Part shown: piece by piece, positions 42,334-55,014 of the stretch
How positions within the stretch are numbered: position 1 is the first letter of the stretch
How the letters are laid out: each line of letters begins with the position of its first letter
Assembly (NCBI GenBank): GCA_027563935.2
Contig: CM050446.2
Location: 27,345,501-27,409,500 of the forward strand
Direction of reading: 5' to 3'
Length of the DNA: 64,000 nt
Origin: Costus lasius
Lineage: Eukaryota > Streptophyta > Magnoliopsida > Zingiberales > Costaceae
Position numbers and translations under genes: made by a program
Notes under the pieces: generated by a model
Database searches by the model: none
What the model was told of the DNA's origin: nothing
The model's input: the letters and a program-made list of their open reading frames with translations, nothing else

Positions 42334-44785
42334 TGTAACGCCCCTCGATACTTAACCCCGAATTTCACGCGGAAATCGTACGAGGAACGTCACGAGAAAA
42401 AAAAAGAAAAGCCAAGATCATACTACGAACAAAGCTAGGGAATAAAAGATCTGAAAACTTATACAAAAATCCGGCAGCATGTATACGTACATACAAGGTT
42501 CGGGAAAATTCCCATACATGTACGTGCTTTACTGATTCATAACAACAAGTAATTTCAACTTATAAAATACTGAACATAATCGAATCAGATCACAACTCCG
42601 TACTATACATATACGGAGACAAAATCGCATATCACAGAACAGACTGAACATAAAATCCTATCAAACGCTGAAAAATACCACAACCGAAATCTTGTAACAA
42701 AATGGGCCTAAGCCCTCACATGTAACCAAAATATAGCATTCATCATCCAAAACAAAATACAACTAATACAGGCACGCAGGCCCCAGATAACAGAATCAAG
42801 ATACAAGTATTCAAATACCAAAATTGTTTACAAGGTCCATATCACAAAACCCAAAGCTTCATCAAGCTACTCAGTATATCTCAAAGGTGCATAACGCCGT
42901 ATCAATCACTGTCCCTCACCTGTAGATTTTAGAGGGGGTGAGCTAACAGCTCCGCAAGTGAGAACCTTATGAAACCCCTCCATTAATACATTCAAAAATA
43001 GCATGCAAGGTTTTTTTTTTTTTTTTTTTTTTTTTCAAAACATTTACCAAATGCGATTATCAAATATCAAATCAAATACCGATAAGAATACAAACTTACA
43101 AAATAATCCACATGGCGAAATCTAATCATAATACAACAAAACCAAAATAGAAACTTACATATCATATGGCAAAACAGAACACATACGTAGATGCACATCC
43201 TATCCTAACATATCCAAATCCAGAACAGAACGAAATGACCACAAAGGTCCGACCCTTCCCTCGTCAGGGCTCAGAGAATGCATGCATGCCAAACAGTAGG
43301 GGAGAAATCAGGAGGTGGCCCCCGTCTAGCTAAGACGTGGCACGCTGATCTCCATCTACCCACTCAGACAATGTGGTAAATCAAGAGGTGGCCCCCGCCA
43401 AGTCACGGCGTGGCACTTTGTTTCCCCACATTGGTCACACAGCAGTCAGAGAGTTCAAGAGGTGGCCCTCGCTTACCAGTAGCGTGGCACTTTGTCTCTC
43501 TTATGCTAAACTAATCACATCTGTGAAGGAAGATCAAGTGGTGGCCCCCGCCTGACCAAGGCGTGGCACTTTGCCCCACTTCACAATATCTCCAGGGTCA
43601 CACATAATGGACATGACTACACCACACACATATAGCAAAAGACTAATACCCGGATATCTAACTTATCGAATTCACCACTCGCAATTAATTAAACAGCATA
43701 AATGTCTTAGACAGGGTAGTCCTTAAGTTTCATGCAATCAGGTTAGGAAGATACCATGCTAAGTTCTCAACAAATGTTCCCATGCAGGTATAATGTGTTA
43801 ATCCTAGATTTCATGCAATTAGATTGTAACATCTCCATTCTAGGTTATCAAACGGAATTTCCACTCAAGCAGATTAATTACAAGCATTGCACAACATTAT
43901 CATCACTTAATTTCAAGAGAACGATTACACATATAACTATGCATAGAAAATTCCTAAAATTAGGCAAAAATCATATTTAAGTACCATATGAACTCAATTA
44001 CATGAATAACAGCTTTGCCCCAAAAGTTAACTGAACATTGACCAAAATACCCCTAAGGTAAATTTCGGCCAGCATGAATTAAGGCTCCAAAAATAGTATA
44101 AAATTCATAATAAATTCCCTTATACTTCTAATCACATGAATCCTAAGTTTTCCCCAAAAGTTAGCATGAAATTTCATCAAATTAGGGCATGGGCGCATGT
44201 CATACTCTAGGGCTGATTTTCGAAACTTCAAATAGGTATTCACGGTTTCATGGTAAGGGAAATTAAACCTACTCGTGTTTCCATCACAAAGCAAGAAAAA
44301 CATGTCAAGGAAACGATCATATACTCGGAATACAGGTAACATAAGATTTCCACTCGCCTTGGGAACGATTTGCAAGCAAACCGTGAGCAGAGAGAGAGTT
44401 GTCTGAAGCCTCCACACGCCGCCGCCGTCCACCACACCGGAAGGCCAAGCGCCGCCGCCGGAAAACTCACCGGAAGAGGAGCTGGACGAAGGGGAAGGCG
44501 CGGGCCGCAGTCGTCCACGAGAGGGAGAGGAAGAAATGCAAGGGGCGGCTAGGGTTGGGCTGAAATTCGAAAGCAACTTAAGTGGGGCCAAATCACTTAA
44601 GTGAGATCTGAATTTTAATCTGCATACTCACATAATAAGTAGGCGCCCACATACATAACACAAAGACTGGGCTGGAACTCTGGTAGTCAGGACAACATAC
44701 ACAGGAAAGGTCTCAAGTTCAAGACTCCTCCATAGCAACTTATTTTTGCCTGAGGTTTAATACATCAAAATTCTCGGGTCTTACA
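42334..44785 (-). repeat. 5' LTR of chromovirus B
   Basis: Almost identical to 35057-37506 and offset by 7277-7279 bases. It carries the four hairpin units at 43314-43569 and one more A and one more T in homopolymers. It ends at 44785, followed by the CTAGC duplication and resumed copia A. Confidence 0.92.
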
Positions 44786-44872
44786 CTAGCTGACCCACTT
44801 ACAAAGCCTCTGGCGCAGCAGAAGCATGAGAAGCACTGTAATAATATGGGTTTGAGATTTCTCAACCATTAG
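44786..44872 (+). pseudogene. C-terminal end of copia A pol, after insertion B
   Basis: Continues RNase H/pol after the CTAGC duplication with ADPLTKPLAQQKHEKH and ends LRFLNH, stop TAG at 44870-44872. It is identical in layout to C 54900-54993. Confidence 0.88.
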
Positions 44873-44892
44873 ATTAAATGCAAGTGGGAGAT

Positions 44893-45864
44893 TGTTGGGG
44901 TATGCCCTTAAGGCTAATGTTTGAGGCCTTGGGTTGTTATCAGTATCATGTATAAACTCTATGTTTATAAAGGCAATGGTTGTTATTCAGGTTGTTGCAT
45001 ATCTGCTGCTATATGTATACTTCTGAATAATGTCTCAATGGTGTTCAGCTTCGCTGACATGCAGTATTGTCCTTAGTCGAGATATCTTGGTGAACATGAG
45101 ACAACCTTGATATGATTGAGACTAATATGTGTTCTAATCTTATAGGATGCTTCGAGCATGGAATAAGATGTAGACTCATAGGTACATTGGATGTACTGGA
45201 CTGACCCTACTTAGGATATTCAATTGCTTGTCACAATGTGAATAATCCTTATGTGCAAACAAGTGGTATATTTCCTCTGACTTGAGATCACTTGTGTTTC
45301 TAAATGATGATTGGCATTGTCTTGAGGTAGTTCAATATCATTTGAAATATAATGGTTATAGATTATCTTGGATAATGGGCATGAGTCATATTAGGGCATT
45401 AGTGATAGATATTAGATATAGGATTGCCTTCTCCTTGTTTGGAGTGTGATGTTCTAAAGGGGCCCCGTGGATGAGATGGTTGAGAAAGTGTATGGCCATA
45501 CCCAGATGACTATGTTCATCTGATCTAACCACTCTCATCATATTGGAATTACAGGCTTGACACGCTTGTCCAACGAGAACATCCAGTGGCAAAGGAAACA
45601 TGTATGCCTAGTGAATTGAATTCACACTTGTGCTATGTTTGGGTGTAGTCTTGGAAGACTCTTTCCTTTATATCGGGAGACAGTGATGTGTTGCTAGATA
45701 CCCCCTCTCTGTTCGTGATAACGTAAGTTATCGTTACCGACATTTAAAGGAAACCCTTAGGGTCGCACAATTTGATGATATGGCTTACTTATGTCAGATC
45801 GTGTGGACTGAATTGTTTTGGTTCAGTTTAAAGGAGTTTAAACTCTGATTGTAAGTGAGATCTG
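44893..45864 (+). repeat. 3' LTR of copia A, first part
   Basis: Starts TGTTGGGG after the polypurine tract and matches the 5' LTR up to gagatctg. Here copia C is inserted, with ATCTG at 45860-45864 as the left duplication. The palindrome GTATGGCCATAC is at 45490-45501. Confidence 0.92.
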
Positions 45865-47571
45865 TGTTGGGGTATGCCCTTAAGGCTAATGTTTGAGGCC
45901 TTGGGATTGTATCAGTATCATGTAATAAACTCTTGTGTTTATAAAGGCATGGTTATTATTCAGGTTGTTACCTTGTCTGCTGTAATAAGTGTACTACTGA
46001 ATAATGTCTCAAAGCTGTTCAGCTAGGCTGACATGCTAAATGTCCTTAGTCGATATATCTTGGTGAACATGAGACAGCCTTGATATGATTGAGACTAATA
46101 TGTATTCTAATCTTATAGGATGCTTCGAGCATGGAATAAGATGTAGACTCATGGGTACATTGGATGTACTGGACAGACCCTACTAGGATATTCAATTGCT
46201 TGTCACAATGTGAATAATCCTTGTATGCTACAAGTGGCACATGTCCTTTGACTTGAGATCACTTGTGTTCCTAAATGATGAATGTCATTGTTTTGAGGTA
46301 GTTCAATATCATTTGAAATATAATGGTTATAGACTATCTTGGATAATGATTATGAGTCAGGTTAGGACACTAGTGATAGATAAAGGATTGCCGTCTCCTT
46401 GTTTAAGGAGTGTGATGTTCTAAGGCCCCCCCTATATGAGATGATTGAGAAAGTGTATGGCCATACCCAGATGACTATGTTCATCTGATTTAATCATGCT
46501 CATCGTATTGGAGTCACAAGCTTGACACGCTTGTCCAATAAGAACATCCAGTGGCAAAGGATACATGTATGCCTTGTGAAGTGGATTCACACTTGTGCTA
46601 TGGTTTGGGTGTAGTCTTGGAAGACTCTTTCCTTTATATCGGGAGACAGTGATGTGTTGCTAGATACCCCTCACTGATCGTGATAATGTAAGTTATTGTT
46701 ACCGACATTTAAAGGAAACCCTTAGGGTCGCACAATTTGATGATATGGCTTACTTGAGTCAGATCGTGTGGACTGAATTGTTTGGGTTCAGTTTAAAGGG
46801 ATTTAATCTCTGATTGTAAGTGAGATCTGGTCTGATCATGTTTGATTGATTAGGGCTTGAGATCGGTAAGCTTCGATCGAGAGAGATGATGCTAGATCGG
46901 TGAGATCAAGAGCATCATGAGATGAACGGTTAGATTGGAAACCTTAGGGTTTAGTTGATCTAGACCGATTGGCTTGGGCTGGCTTGGTTTGGCCTTTGGA
47001 CCGAACACATTTACTTTGAACCGGTTCAAGAGCTTGAACGTATGGTTCATTGTTTTGGCGTTTTGATCGATTTAGTGATCATGAATGCATGGCTTAATGG
47101 ATTTTCCAATTTTGGAAAGTCATTTAGCGCATGTTCCCTTGAACGCCAAATGACTTGAACGCTCCATTCAACTCTCGTCTCCTTGCTCTTGCTTGACGAG
47201 ACTTTGGCGTGGAGAAGGCGAGGTCTTGGTGGAGGTTCGGCAAGCCTAGACATCATCTCTCATTTCCTTACCATACGAGAGGGACCCTTGAAGGACCTTG
47301 CTAGCACAAGGATCTCCAAGGAGCAAGCACATCATCTTGTGTGCGTCAACTAGGGAGAAGATCCCTTTCGATCTTTCTCTTCCAAGTCGCCATCTTCCTC
47401 ATGGCTTTGGTATGGATCTAAACTTCATCAAGTTGATCATATTATCTTGCTAAGATCCATGAAAAACCCTTGCTTCCGCTTGCAATTTTATGCGCCACCC
47501 TTAAGGGTTTTTCGCCCCCCTCTTGAAAGGGGTTTCATCTGCTTGCGCTCCCCCTTGAAGGGGACTCTTCA
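45865..47571 (+). repeat. 5' LTR of copia C
   Basis: Begins TGTTGGGGTATGCC and ends GGGGACTCTTCA. It is related to the A LTR over most of its length but distinct in the last 500 bp. The palindrome GTATGGCCATAC is at 46455-46466. Confidence 0.92.
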
Positions 47572-47573
47572 AT

Positions 47574-47585
47574 TGGTATCAGAGC
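47574..47585 (+). other. Primer-binding site of copia C
   Basis: TGGTATCAGAGC, initiator tRNA-Met type, two bases after the LTR. Confidence 0.9.
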
Positions 47586-49371
47586 ATGCGGTTCAAGCAT
47601 GTAATATGATTGCTTGGTATATTTTGTGATCCTTGGTTGCGCATTTACATGTATGCTTAGATCTTGTTGACATGCAAAACTTACATGTTATTTCTTCATG
47701 CGAAAGTAAGATGTTTACCTTATGTTGGCGCATGTTGTTTGTTCATCTTGTCACATGTCTTGTGTTGGCGCTTAGTTCATGTTATTTTATCAAAAACCTA
47801 ACATGCGCGCCTATGACTAGATCTAAGTGGCGCCTACTATAAACCCTTAGATGGGTTGATGGGGTTGAAGTCACCTCTAGGTTAGATCCAATAGTCTGAT
47901 CAGACCATCTGACAGCCGAGATGGATCGACCAGATGGCACCTGTGCGCAAGCACGAGGTGGCTATAGGTCGATTGCATCTTAGGCGTGTAGCGAGGTCTG
48001 GTTGAGACAACCAGGAACACACATGAGTTAGGCCCGGGATCACACCCGCTTGCCAGACCTCATGAGGGTTGTTCAGCCCTTGGCGCATGCATGGTTGACC
48101 ATTAGGTCAACTCGAGTCAGTTAGGACTTGGTGCATGCAAGGGGCAGAGGATCTGACTAGATGAATGAGTGGATCCCTATCAATGGACCATTGTAAGGTT
48201 GTAGGGCACATAAGAAAATTAAAATTGATGCCAATGGGGTTTTCAAAATTTATTTTCTTTTAATTGGATCACATGTTGTTTGATGCCTATGCTTGTTTAT
48301 TTATTCTTATGTGGGCTGCCCATGTTAAATGTGTGCTGTGCTGGGGCCTGCGTGCCTGGAATTAAACCTGTAAATTAATATTATTGTGATATGTGAATCA
48401 CTTTTTAATTAATTTATTGTATAATTGACCTGCGAGTCAAACTTGTCTAGATAGATCAAAATGTATTTTGATTAGACAAGAGCACAAAGGCACACATCCC
48501 AGAGGGGCATTCAGCTGGTGGCGCACCTGAGGTGCTCTTGGCGCAAGGGCCCTGGGTTGGACCAGATGAGATGCTAAAGACCCAAGAAGAGCAAGTGAAG
48601 ACTTAAGTATCTTAAGGTCTTACTTAGGCTATGGGCTTTTACCACATAAGATGCATGCTTTCTTTTATTGTTTAAATAAATAGAACAGCATGATTTATTT
48701 ATCTTCTGCTATAGCCATAGGATTTGCCTGATAGTAAGAAGATAAAAGACTGTTAAAATCCAAACGCTAAAATATCAAGCACGTAATGCCTTCTGACGCG
48801 AAACCTCACTATTCTGACTATCGTTGGAGCCGTGTTGTACCCACTCAGTGGGCACGTCCATCTATCTTCAGACAGTGCGGGATTTCACCTGCGTGTTACA
48901 GAGAAGGGATTTATCGCTTCTCGTTGCTCAGTATAGCACGTGGTGGTCCAGGGAGTAGGTCAGGTCAGCTTGACCATGTAGGCTACATATGTGGCGCATA
49001 TGGTAGCGCATGGAGGCAGCCATCTGAGGGATCAGAGACTGTGTTGTACCAACTCAGTTGGCACAGTCTGCTGGATTGCCCAGGTGAAGGGGAATCGCAC
49101 GGGTTGGCGATTGGCTGGGACAGCCTACCAGAAATTAGTGCTTGTCATCTCTGTGCATCTTATCTCGCCTGAGCGGGACGCGGAGACCAAGTATGAAATC
49201 TGGATCCCATCTCACTAAAAGAGTTCCACTCTTTCGGGCTGTTTTGCTGGATTTTTCAGCCAGATAAAATAGTGAGAAAAAGAATCTTTCTTAAGTCCTG
49301 GATTGATTCTATACATTGATACTGACCTTGCTGTTCTTGCATTGTTGTAGATTCCTGCAGCAACGAACACC
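47586..49371 (+). other. Untranslated leader of copia C
   Basis: About 1.8 kb. The last 520 bp are close to the A leader; 48480-48845 differs and lacks the B-box-like insert of A. The 128-codon ORF at 48786-49172 is not kept as an equivalent full ORF in A, so I do not call it a gene. A pyrimidine-rich tract ending gttgtag (49344-49350) precedes gag. Confidence 0.6.
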
Positions 49372-52300
49372 ATGAGCTTCAATGTGCGATCCCTACTGGA
49401 AAGGGAGAAGTTTGCTGGGCCAAACTTCTCAGACTGGTTCGGACACCTTAAGATCGTTCTTAAGGCAGAGAGGAAACTGTATGTCCTCGAGACGGCTGTG
49501 CCGCCTCAACCCGCTGCGAACGCCGCAAGGGCGGTTCGTGATGCTTATGAAAAGCACGTCAATGATAGCATTGATGTCGCTTGCCTGATGCTAGCGTCTA
49601 TGACGCCACCGCTGCAGCGTCAGCATGAGGATATGTCGGCTATAGAAATTATAGCGAACCTCAAGATGCTGTATGCTGCACAGGCGAGGACAGAACGCTA
49701 TAATCTGACAAAGCTTTTCTTTCAGAGCAAACTGGCTGAAGGGAGCCTAGTGGGAGCTCACGTGCTCAAGATGATTGGGCACAAGGAGGCTCTGGAGAAA
49801 CTGGGGCATACCATCAACCAGGAGCTTGCTGTAGACATTATTCTGCAGTCTCTCCCGCCCTCTTTCGATGCGTTCATTATTAATTTTAATATGAACAAGA
49901 TCGATTGTACTCCGGCAGAGCTGCTGAATATGCTCTTGACAACTAAGGAGACTCTGAAGGGAAAGCCTTCAACCTCTGTCTTAATGGTTCCTTCTAGGAA
50001 CAAGAAGAAGGGGAAGAAGGGAAAAGCCCCTGTCAAGAACTACAGTAAGGCTCTGAAACAAAAGGTTAAGCGGTCGAAGGACAACAGGTGTTTCCACTGT
50101 GGCCAGCTGGGTCACTGGAAAAAGGACTGTAAAGCGCTCCAAGGAGATAAGAGGGGAAGCATCGCTTCTGGCTCAGGTATATATGTGACTGAGGTCATGT
50201 TATCTTCTTCTTCTATTTCATGGGTGTTGGACACTGCATGTGGAGTTCACATTTGTTCAAATGTGCAGGAACTCAAGAGAAGAAGGCAGGTGGGACAGCA
50301 TGAGGTAGACCTACGCATTGGAAACGGGGCACGGGTTGCTGCTGTTGCTGTAGGAGACTATTTCATTTCTTTACCATCTGGCATTGTATTGGAATTAAAC
50401 AATTGTTATTTTGTACCTAGTATAACCAAGAATATTATCTCTATTCCTGCTCTTGTCAGGAAAGGATTTGCCTTTGAATGCAATATTTCAAAGTGTGTAC
50501 TTTCTCTTGATAATATTGTTTATGCTACTGGTTCAATTAACAATGGGTTATTCATGTTGGACATGGAATATTCTATACAAAACATTGATAATAAGAAAGC
50601 CAAGTATGCTGAAGACAGCACCTTGTTATGGCATAGTCGTTTAGGCCATATTAACAAGAAGCGCATTAAGCGGTTGCATGATCATGGACTGCTGGGATCA
50701 TTCTCCTATGAGGAAATTGATACATGCAAAGCTTGTTTGATGGGTAAAATGACGAAGTCACCTTTTCCTAACAAAGGTCAAAGGGCTTCAGGTTTACTTA
50801 ACCTTATACACAGTGATGTGTGTGGGCCGTTTAGTAAACATGCCAGAGGTGGCTATCAGTACTTCATTACATTTACTGATGATTTCAGTAGATATGGTTA
50901 TGTCTATCTAATGAGACATAAGAGTGAATCCTTTGACAAGTTCAAAGAGTTCAAGAATGAAGTACAGAATCAGCTAGGCCGAAATATCAAGGCACTTCGT
51001 TCTGATCGAGGTGGAGAATACCTGAGTCATGCGTTTACTGACTATCTGAAGGAGTGTGGGATTATCTCACAGCTCACTCCGCCAGGAACACCGCAATGGA
51101 ATGGTGTGTCCGAGAGGAGAAATAGAACGTTACTTGATATGGTTCGTTCTATGATGAGTCAGGCTACTCTTCCATATTCCTTTTGGGGATTTGCACTGGA
51201 AACAGCTGCAAAGGTACTAAACCGAGTGCCATCCAAGGCCGTTTCAAAGACGCCATATGAATTATGGTATGGGAAACAGCCGAGCTTGACATTTATCAGG
51301 ATCTGGGGTTGCGAGGCTTATGTCAAAAAGCTCGCCTCTGGGAAACTGGAGAACAGATCTGAGAAATGCGTCTTTGTCGGTTACCCTAAGGAAACTAAGG
51401 GTTATTATTTCTACGATCCCAAAGAGAACAAAGTATTTGTTGCTCGGACGGCCATATTTCTTGAGAAGGAGTTTCTTCTGCAAGAAGCCAGTGGGAGAGA
51501 AATAAAGCTGGATGAGAATCCAGAGGAAGGACAAAGTAGTCAAGCACAGTTGGATGAGCCTGAGCCGGTGGATCAGGTTATTGAACAACCTGAGGCTCAG
51601 ATATCACGGGAACCGCGAAGATCGGGAAGGATCCGTCGTCAGCCTGAGCGCTATGACGGAGTCTACATCATTGATAATGATGAACCCCTTACTTATGCGG
51701 ATGCGGTCAGTGGACCGGAGTCAGCTAGATGGCTTGAAGCTATGCGAGCCGAGATGGACTCCATGTCAGATAACCAAGTCTGGGATTTGGTTGATCCGCC
51801 TCCGGGAGTAATCCCTATAGGCTGTAAATGGATCTTCAAGAAGAAGATTGACATGGATGGTAACGTGGTTACCTATAAAGGCAGGCTAGTTGCGAAAGGT
51901 TTCAAACAAATCTACGGGATAGATTATGATGAAACTTTCTCTCCTATAGCCATGTTCAAGTCTATTCGGATTCTTTTCGCGATAGCAGCATATTACGATT
52001 ATGAGATCTGGCAGATGGATGTGAAAACAGCTTTCCTTAATGGAAATCTGGATGAGGATGTGTATATGACACAACCTGAAGGTTTCACTAATCCATCAGA
52101 TCGTCATAAAATATGCAAACTAAAGAAGTCCATTTATGGACTGAAGCAAGCATCTAGAAGCTGGAATATTCGTTTTGATGAATCAATCTCTGAGTTTGGT
52201 TTCATCAAGAACGAAGATGACCCGTGAGTATATAAGAGGTTTAGTGGGAGCGTGATTACATTCCTAGTCCTCTACGTCGATGACATCTTGATCATTGGAA

Positions 52301-52997
52301 ATGATATTCCAGAAATGCATGCGGTTAAGGCATGGCTAAGGAAATGTTTCCAGATGAAAGATTTAGGAGAAGCAGCCTATGTATTAGGTGTGAAGATCTA
52401 CAGGGATAGATCTAAGAGGCTTCTCGGGCTGTGCCAGAGTACTTACATCGATAAAGTCCTGGAGAGATTCCATTTAGAGAATTCTAAAAGAGGATATCTT
52501 CCAGTCAGACATGGTCTGAATCTTTCGAAGAGTCAGTGTCCACAAACACAGACTGAGAAAGATGAAATGGACAATACGCCTTATGCTTCGGCTATTGGAT
52601 CCATTATGTATGCGATGTTGTGTTCTCGCCCAGACGTCGCTTACGGGTTAAGCGTGACCAGTCGGTTCCAAAGTAATCCAGGTATGGCGCACTGGATTGC
52701 AGTCAAGAACATTATAAAATATCTGCGGAGGACCAAAGATATGTTCTTGATATATGGTGGTCAGGAAGAACTCAGTATAGAAGGATATACTGACGCTTCG
52801 TTCCAGTCGGACCAGGATGATTTCCGATCGCAATCAGGCTATGTTTTTAGCTTGAATGGTGGAGCGGTGGTGTGGAAAAGTTTCAAACAGTCAACTGTTG
52901 CTGATTCCACAACAGAAGCCGAGTATGTTGCAGCCTCGGAAGCATCCAAGGAGGCAGTGTGGATTCGTAAGTTCATGAGAGAACTTGGTGTTGTTCC
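49372..52997 (+). pseudogene. Gag-pol of copia C, 5' part
   Basis: The start ATG at 49372 (MSFNVRSLLER) is followed by 951 open codons. Visible: CCHC knuckle at residues 240-253, protease LDTACG (Asp 287), integrase zinc region near residues 418-460, and integrase triad Asp 482, Asp 545 and Glu 581 (35 residues between the last two). The reverse transcriptase starts near residue 780. TGA at 52225-52227 replaces the Cys codon found in A. The frame then continues through YVDDILIIG (Asp-Asp codons 52279-52284) and RNase H motifs GYTDASFQSD and STTEAEYVAA, up to the D insertion at 52997. Apart from this stop and D the polyprotein appears open. Confidence 0.9.
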
Positions 52998-54730
52998 TGT
53001 TGGGGTATGCCCTTAAGGCTAATGTTTGAGGCCTTGGGATTGTATTAGTATCATGTAATAAACTCTTAAGTTTATAAAGGCATGGTTATTATTCAGGTTG
53101 TTACCTTGTCTGCTGTAATAAGTGTACTTCTGAATACTGTCTCAAAGCTGTTCAGCTAGGCTGACAGGCTATATGTCCTTAGTCGAGATATCTTGGTGAA
53201 CATGAGACAGCCTTGATATGATTGAGACTAATATGAGTGCTAATCTTATAGGATGCTTCGAGCATGGAATAAGACGTAGACTCATGGGTACATTGGATGT
53301 ACTGGACAGACCCTACTGGGATATTCCATTGCTTGTCACAATGTGAATGATCCTTGTAAGCAGCAAGTGGCACATGTCCTCTGACTTGAGATCACTTGTG
53401 TTTCTGAATGATGATTGTCATTGTCTTGAGGTAGTTCAATATCATTTGAAACATAATGATTATAGACTATCTTGGATGGTGAGCTTGAATCAGGTTAGGG
53501 CACTAGTGATAGACATAGGATTGCCGTCTCCTTGTTTAAGGAGTGTAGTGTTCTAAGGGCCCCCCTATATGAGATGATTGAGATAGTGTATGGCCATACC
53601 CAGATGACTATGTGCATCTGATCTAATCATGCTCATCGTATTGGAGTTACAAGCTTGACCCGCTTGTCCAATAAGAACATCCAGTGGCAAAGGACACATG
53701 TATGCCTTGTGAATTGAGTCACACTTGTGCTATGGTTTGGGAGTAGTCTTGGAAGACTCTTTCCTTTATATCGGGAGACAGTGATGTGTTGCTAGATACC
53801 CCTCACTGATCGTGATAACGTAAGTTATCGTTACCGACATTTAAAGGAAACCCTCAGGGTCGCACAATTTGGTGATATGGCTTCCTTAAGTCAGATCGTG
53901 TGGACTGAATTGTTTTGGTTCAGTTTAAAGAGATTTAATCTCTGATTGTAAGTGAGATCTGGTCTGATCATGTTTGATTGATTAGAGCTTTAGATCGGTA
54001 AGCTTCGATCGAGAGAGATGATGCTAGATCGATGCGATCAGAAGCGTCAGATGATGAATGGTCAGATCTAGGACCTTGGGGTCTAATTTGATCTAGACTT
54101 AATTTATGGGCTGATTTGGTTTCGCTATTGAACCAAGGATATTGAACCGGCTCATGGGTTGAGCGCTTGGTTCAAGAGGGAGAAGAGGTTGCGTTTGGTT
54201 CATGGGAACGTGAACGCCAACTCTTAATCGTTGCCAATTTTGGAAAGTTCCAAAAGCATAACGCATATGCGTTCATGGCTTGATGTCTCTCTAATGTTTT
54301 TCGGTTTTGCTTCTCGGACGTGGTTTTGGAACGGCTTGCTCGTGTGGAAGGCATCGTTCTTGCGCCAAGGAAGAAGAGCTCTCGAAAAGAAGGAAGCCCT
54401 TTTCATCTAATCTCCTACACACGGTTGGAAAAGCTTGGCAATCTTGCTAGCACAAGAGTTGCGCAAGGAGGAAGCTTTCATCCCTTGTGTGTGATTTCTT
54501 TGGAGAAGATCCCTTCGATCTTTCTTCTTCCAAGCCGCACCTTCCCATGGCCATGGTAACGAATCTCTCACTTGTTAATCAAGTTGATTATATGAAAGTA
54601 TAGAATGCGATCTTATGTGGAAACCCTAATTCCGCTGCTATGAGAAAGAAACATATGACTTGCGCCCCCCTCATGAAAGGGGTTCTTCTCACAATAGGTT
54701 TTGCGCTCCCCTCCTGAAAGGGTTCCATCA
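52998..54730 (+). mobile_element. Solo LTR D, same copia family, inside RNase H of C
   Basis: A 1733-bp unit begins TGTTGGGGTATGCC and ends GGTTCCATCA. Flanking pentamers are gttcc (52993-52997) and attcc (54731-54735), a target duplication with one mismatch. Joining the flanks restores collinearity with A near 34870. There is no internal region, so it is a solo LTR. The palindrome GTATGGCCATAC is at 53588-53599. Its last 500 bp differ from both A and C, suggesting a third subtype. Confidence 0.9.
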
Positions 54731-54993
54731 ATTCCTTCGAGTGTCGATCCTTTGGTTATCTTCTGTGATAACACTGGAGCCATCGCACAAGCAAAGGAAC
54801 CACGGTCGCACCAGAAGTCCAAGCACATACAGAGACGGTTTCACTTGATCCGGGAGATCATAGATCGTGGCGAGATCAAAATATGCAAGGTTCATACAGA
54901 CGACAATCTGGCTGACCCGCTTACCAAGCCTCTGGCGCAGCAGAAGCATGAGAAGCACTGTAATAACATGGGTTTGAGATTTCTCAACCATTA
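54731..54993 (+). pseudogene. Gag-pol of copia C, 3' part
   Basis: Resumes RNase H with ITLEP-equivalent codons in another frame of the track; the true frame reads VIFCDNTGAIAQAKEPRSH and SKHIQRRFHLIREIIDR, ending LRFLNH with stop at 54991-54993. The polypurine tract AAAGTGGGAGAT is at 55003-55014. Confidence 0.88.
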
Positions 54994-55014
54994 GATTAAG
55001 TGAAAGTGGGAGAT

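Larger units (their letters stand above)
35057..44785 (-). mobile_element. Tekay/Del-like chromovirus B, nearly intact and young
   Basis: A 9729-bp minus-strand gypsy element sits inside copia A. The duplication CTAGC lies at 35052-35056 and 44786-44790. LTRs are 2450 bp (35057-37506, the 3' LTR) and 2452 bp (42334-44785, the 5' LTR), starting TGTAAGACCC and ending GCGTTACA in element sense. I count three substitutions (35984, 37109, 37472) and two homopolymer-length changes between them. The primer-binding site matches initiator tRNA-Met. One gag-pol frame is interrupted by a single TAA. The C-terminal chromodomain-like segment and FIDD reverse transcriptase place it with chromoviruses, most likely Tekay/Del. 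It is the youngest datable insertion here by LTR comparison. Confidence 0.93.

Noticed and set aside
48786..49172. 128-codon ORF in the leader of copia C
   Set aside because: No equivalent full frame in the closely similar leader of copia A and no recognisable motif.
52225..52227. Recoded TGA (selenocysteine-like) at a Cys codon in copia C
   Set aside because: Plants lack selenocysteine insertion, and A has an ordinary Cys codon there; it is a nonsense mutation.
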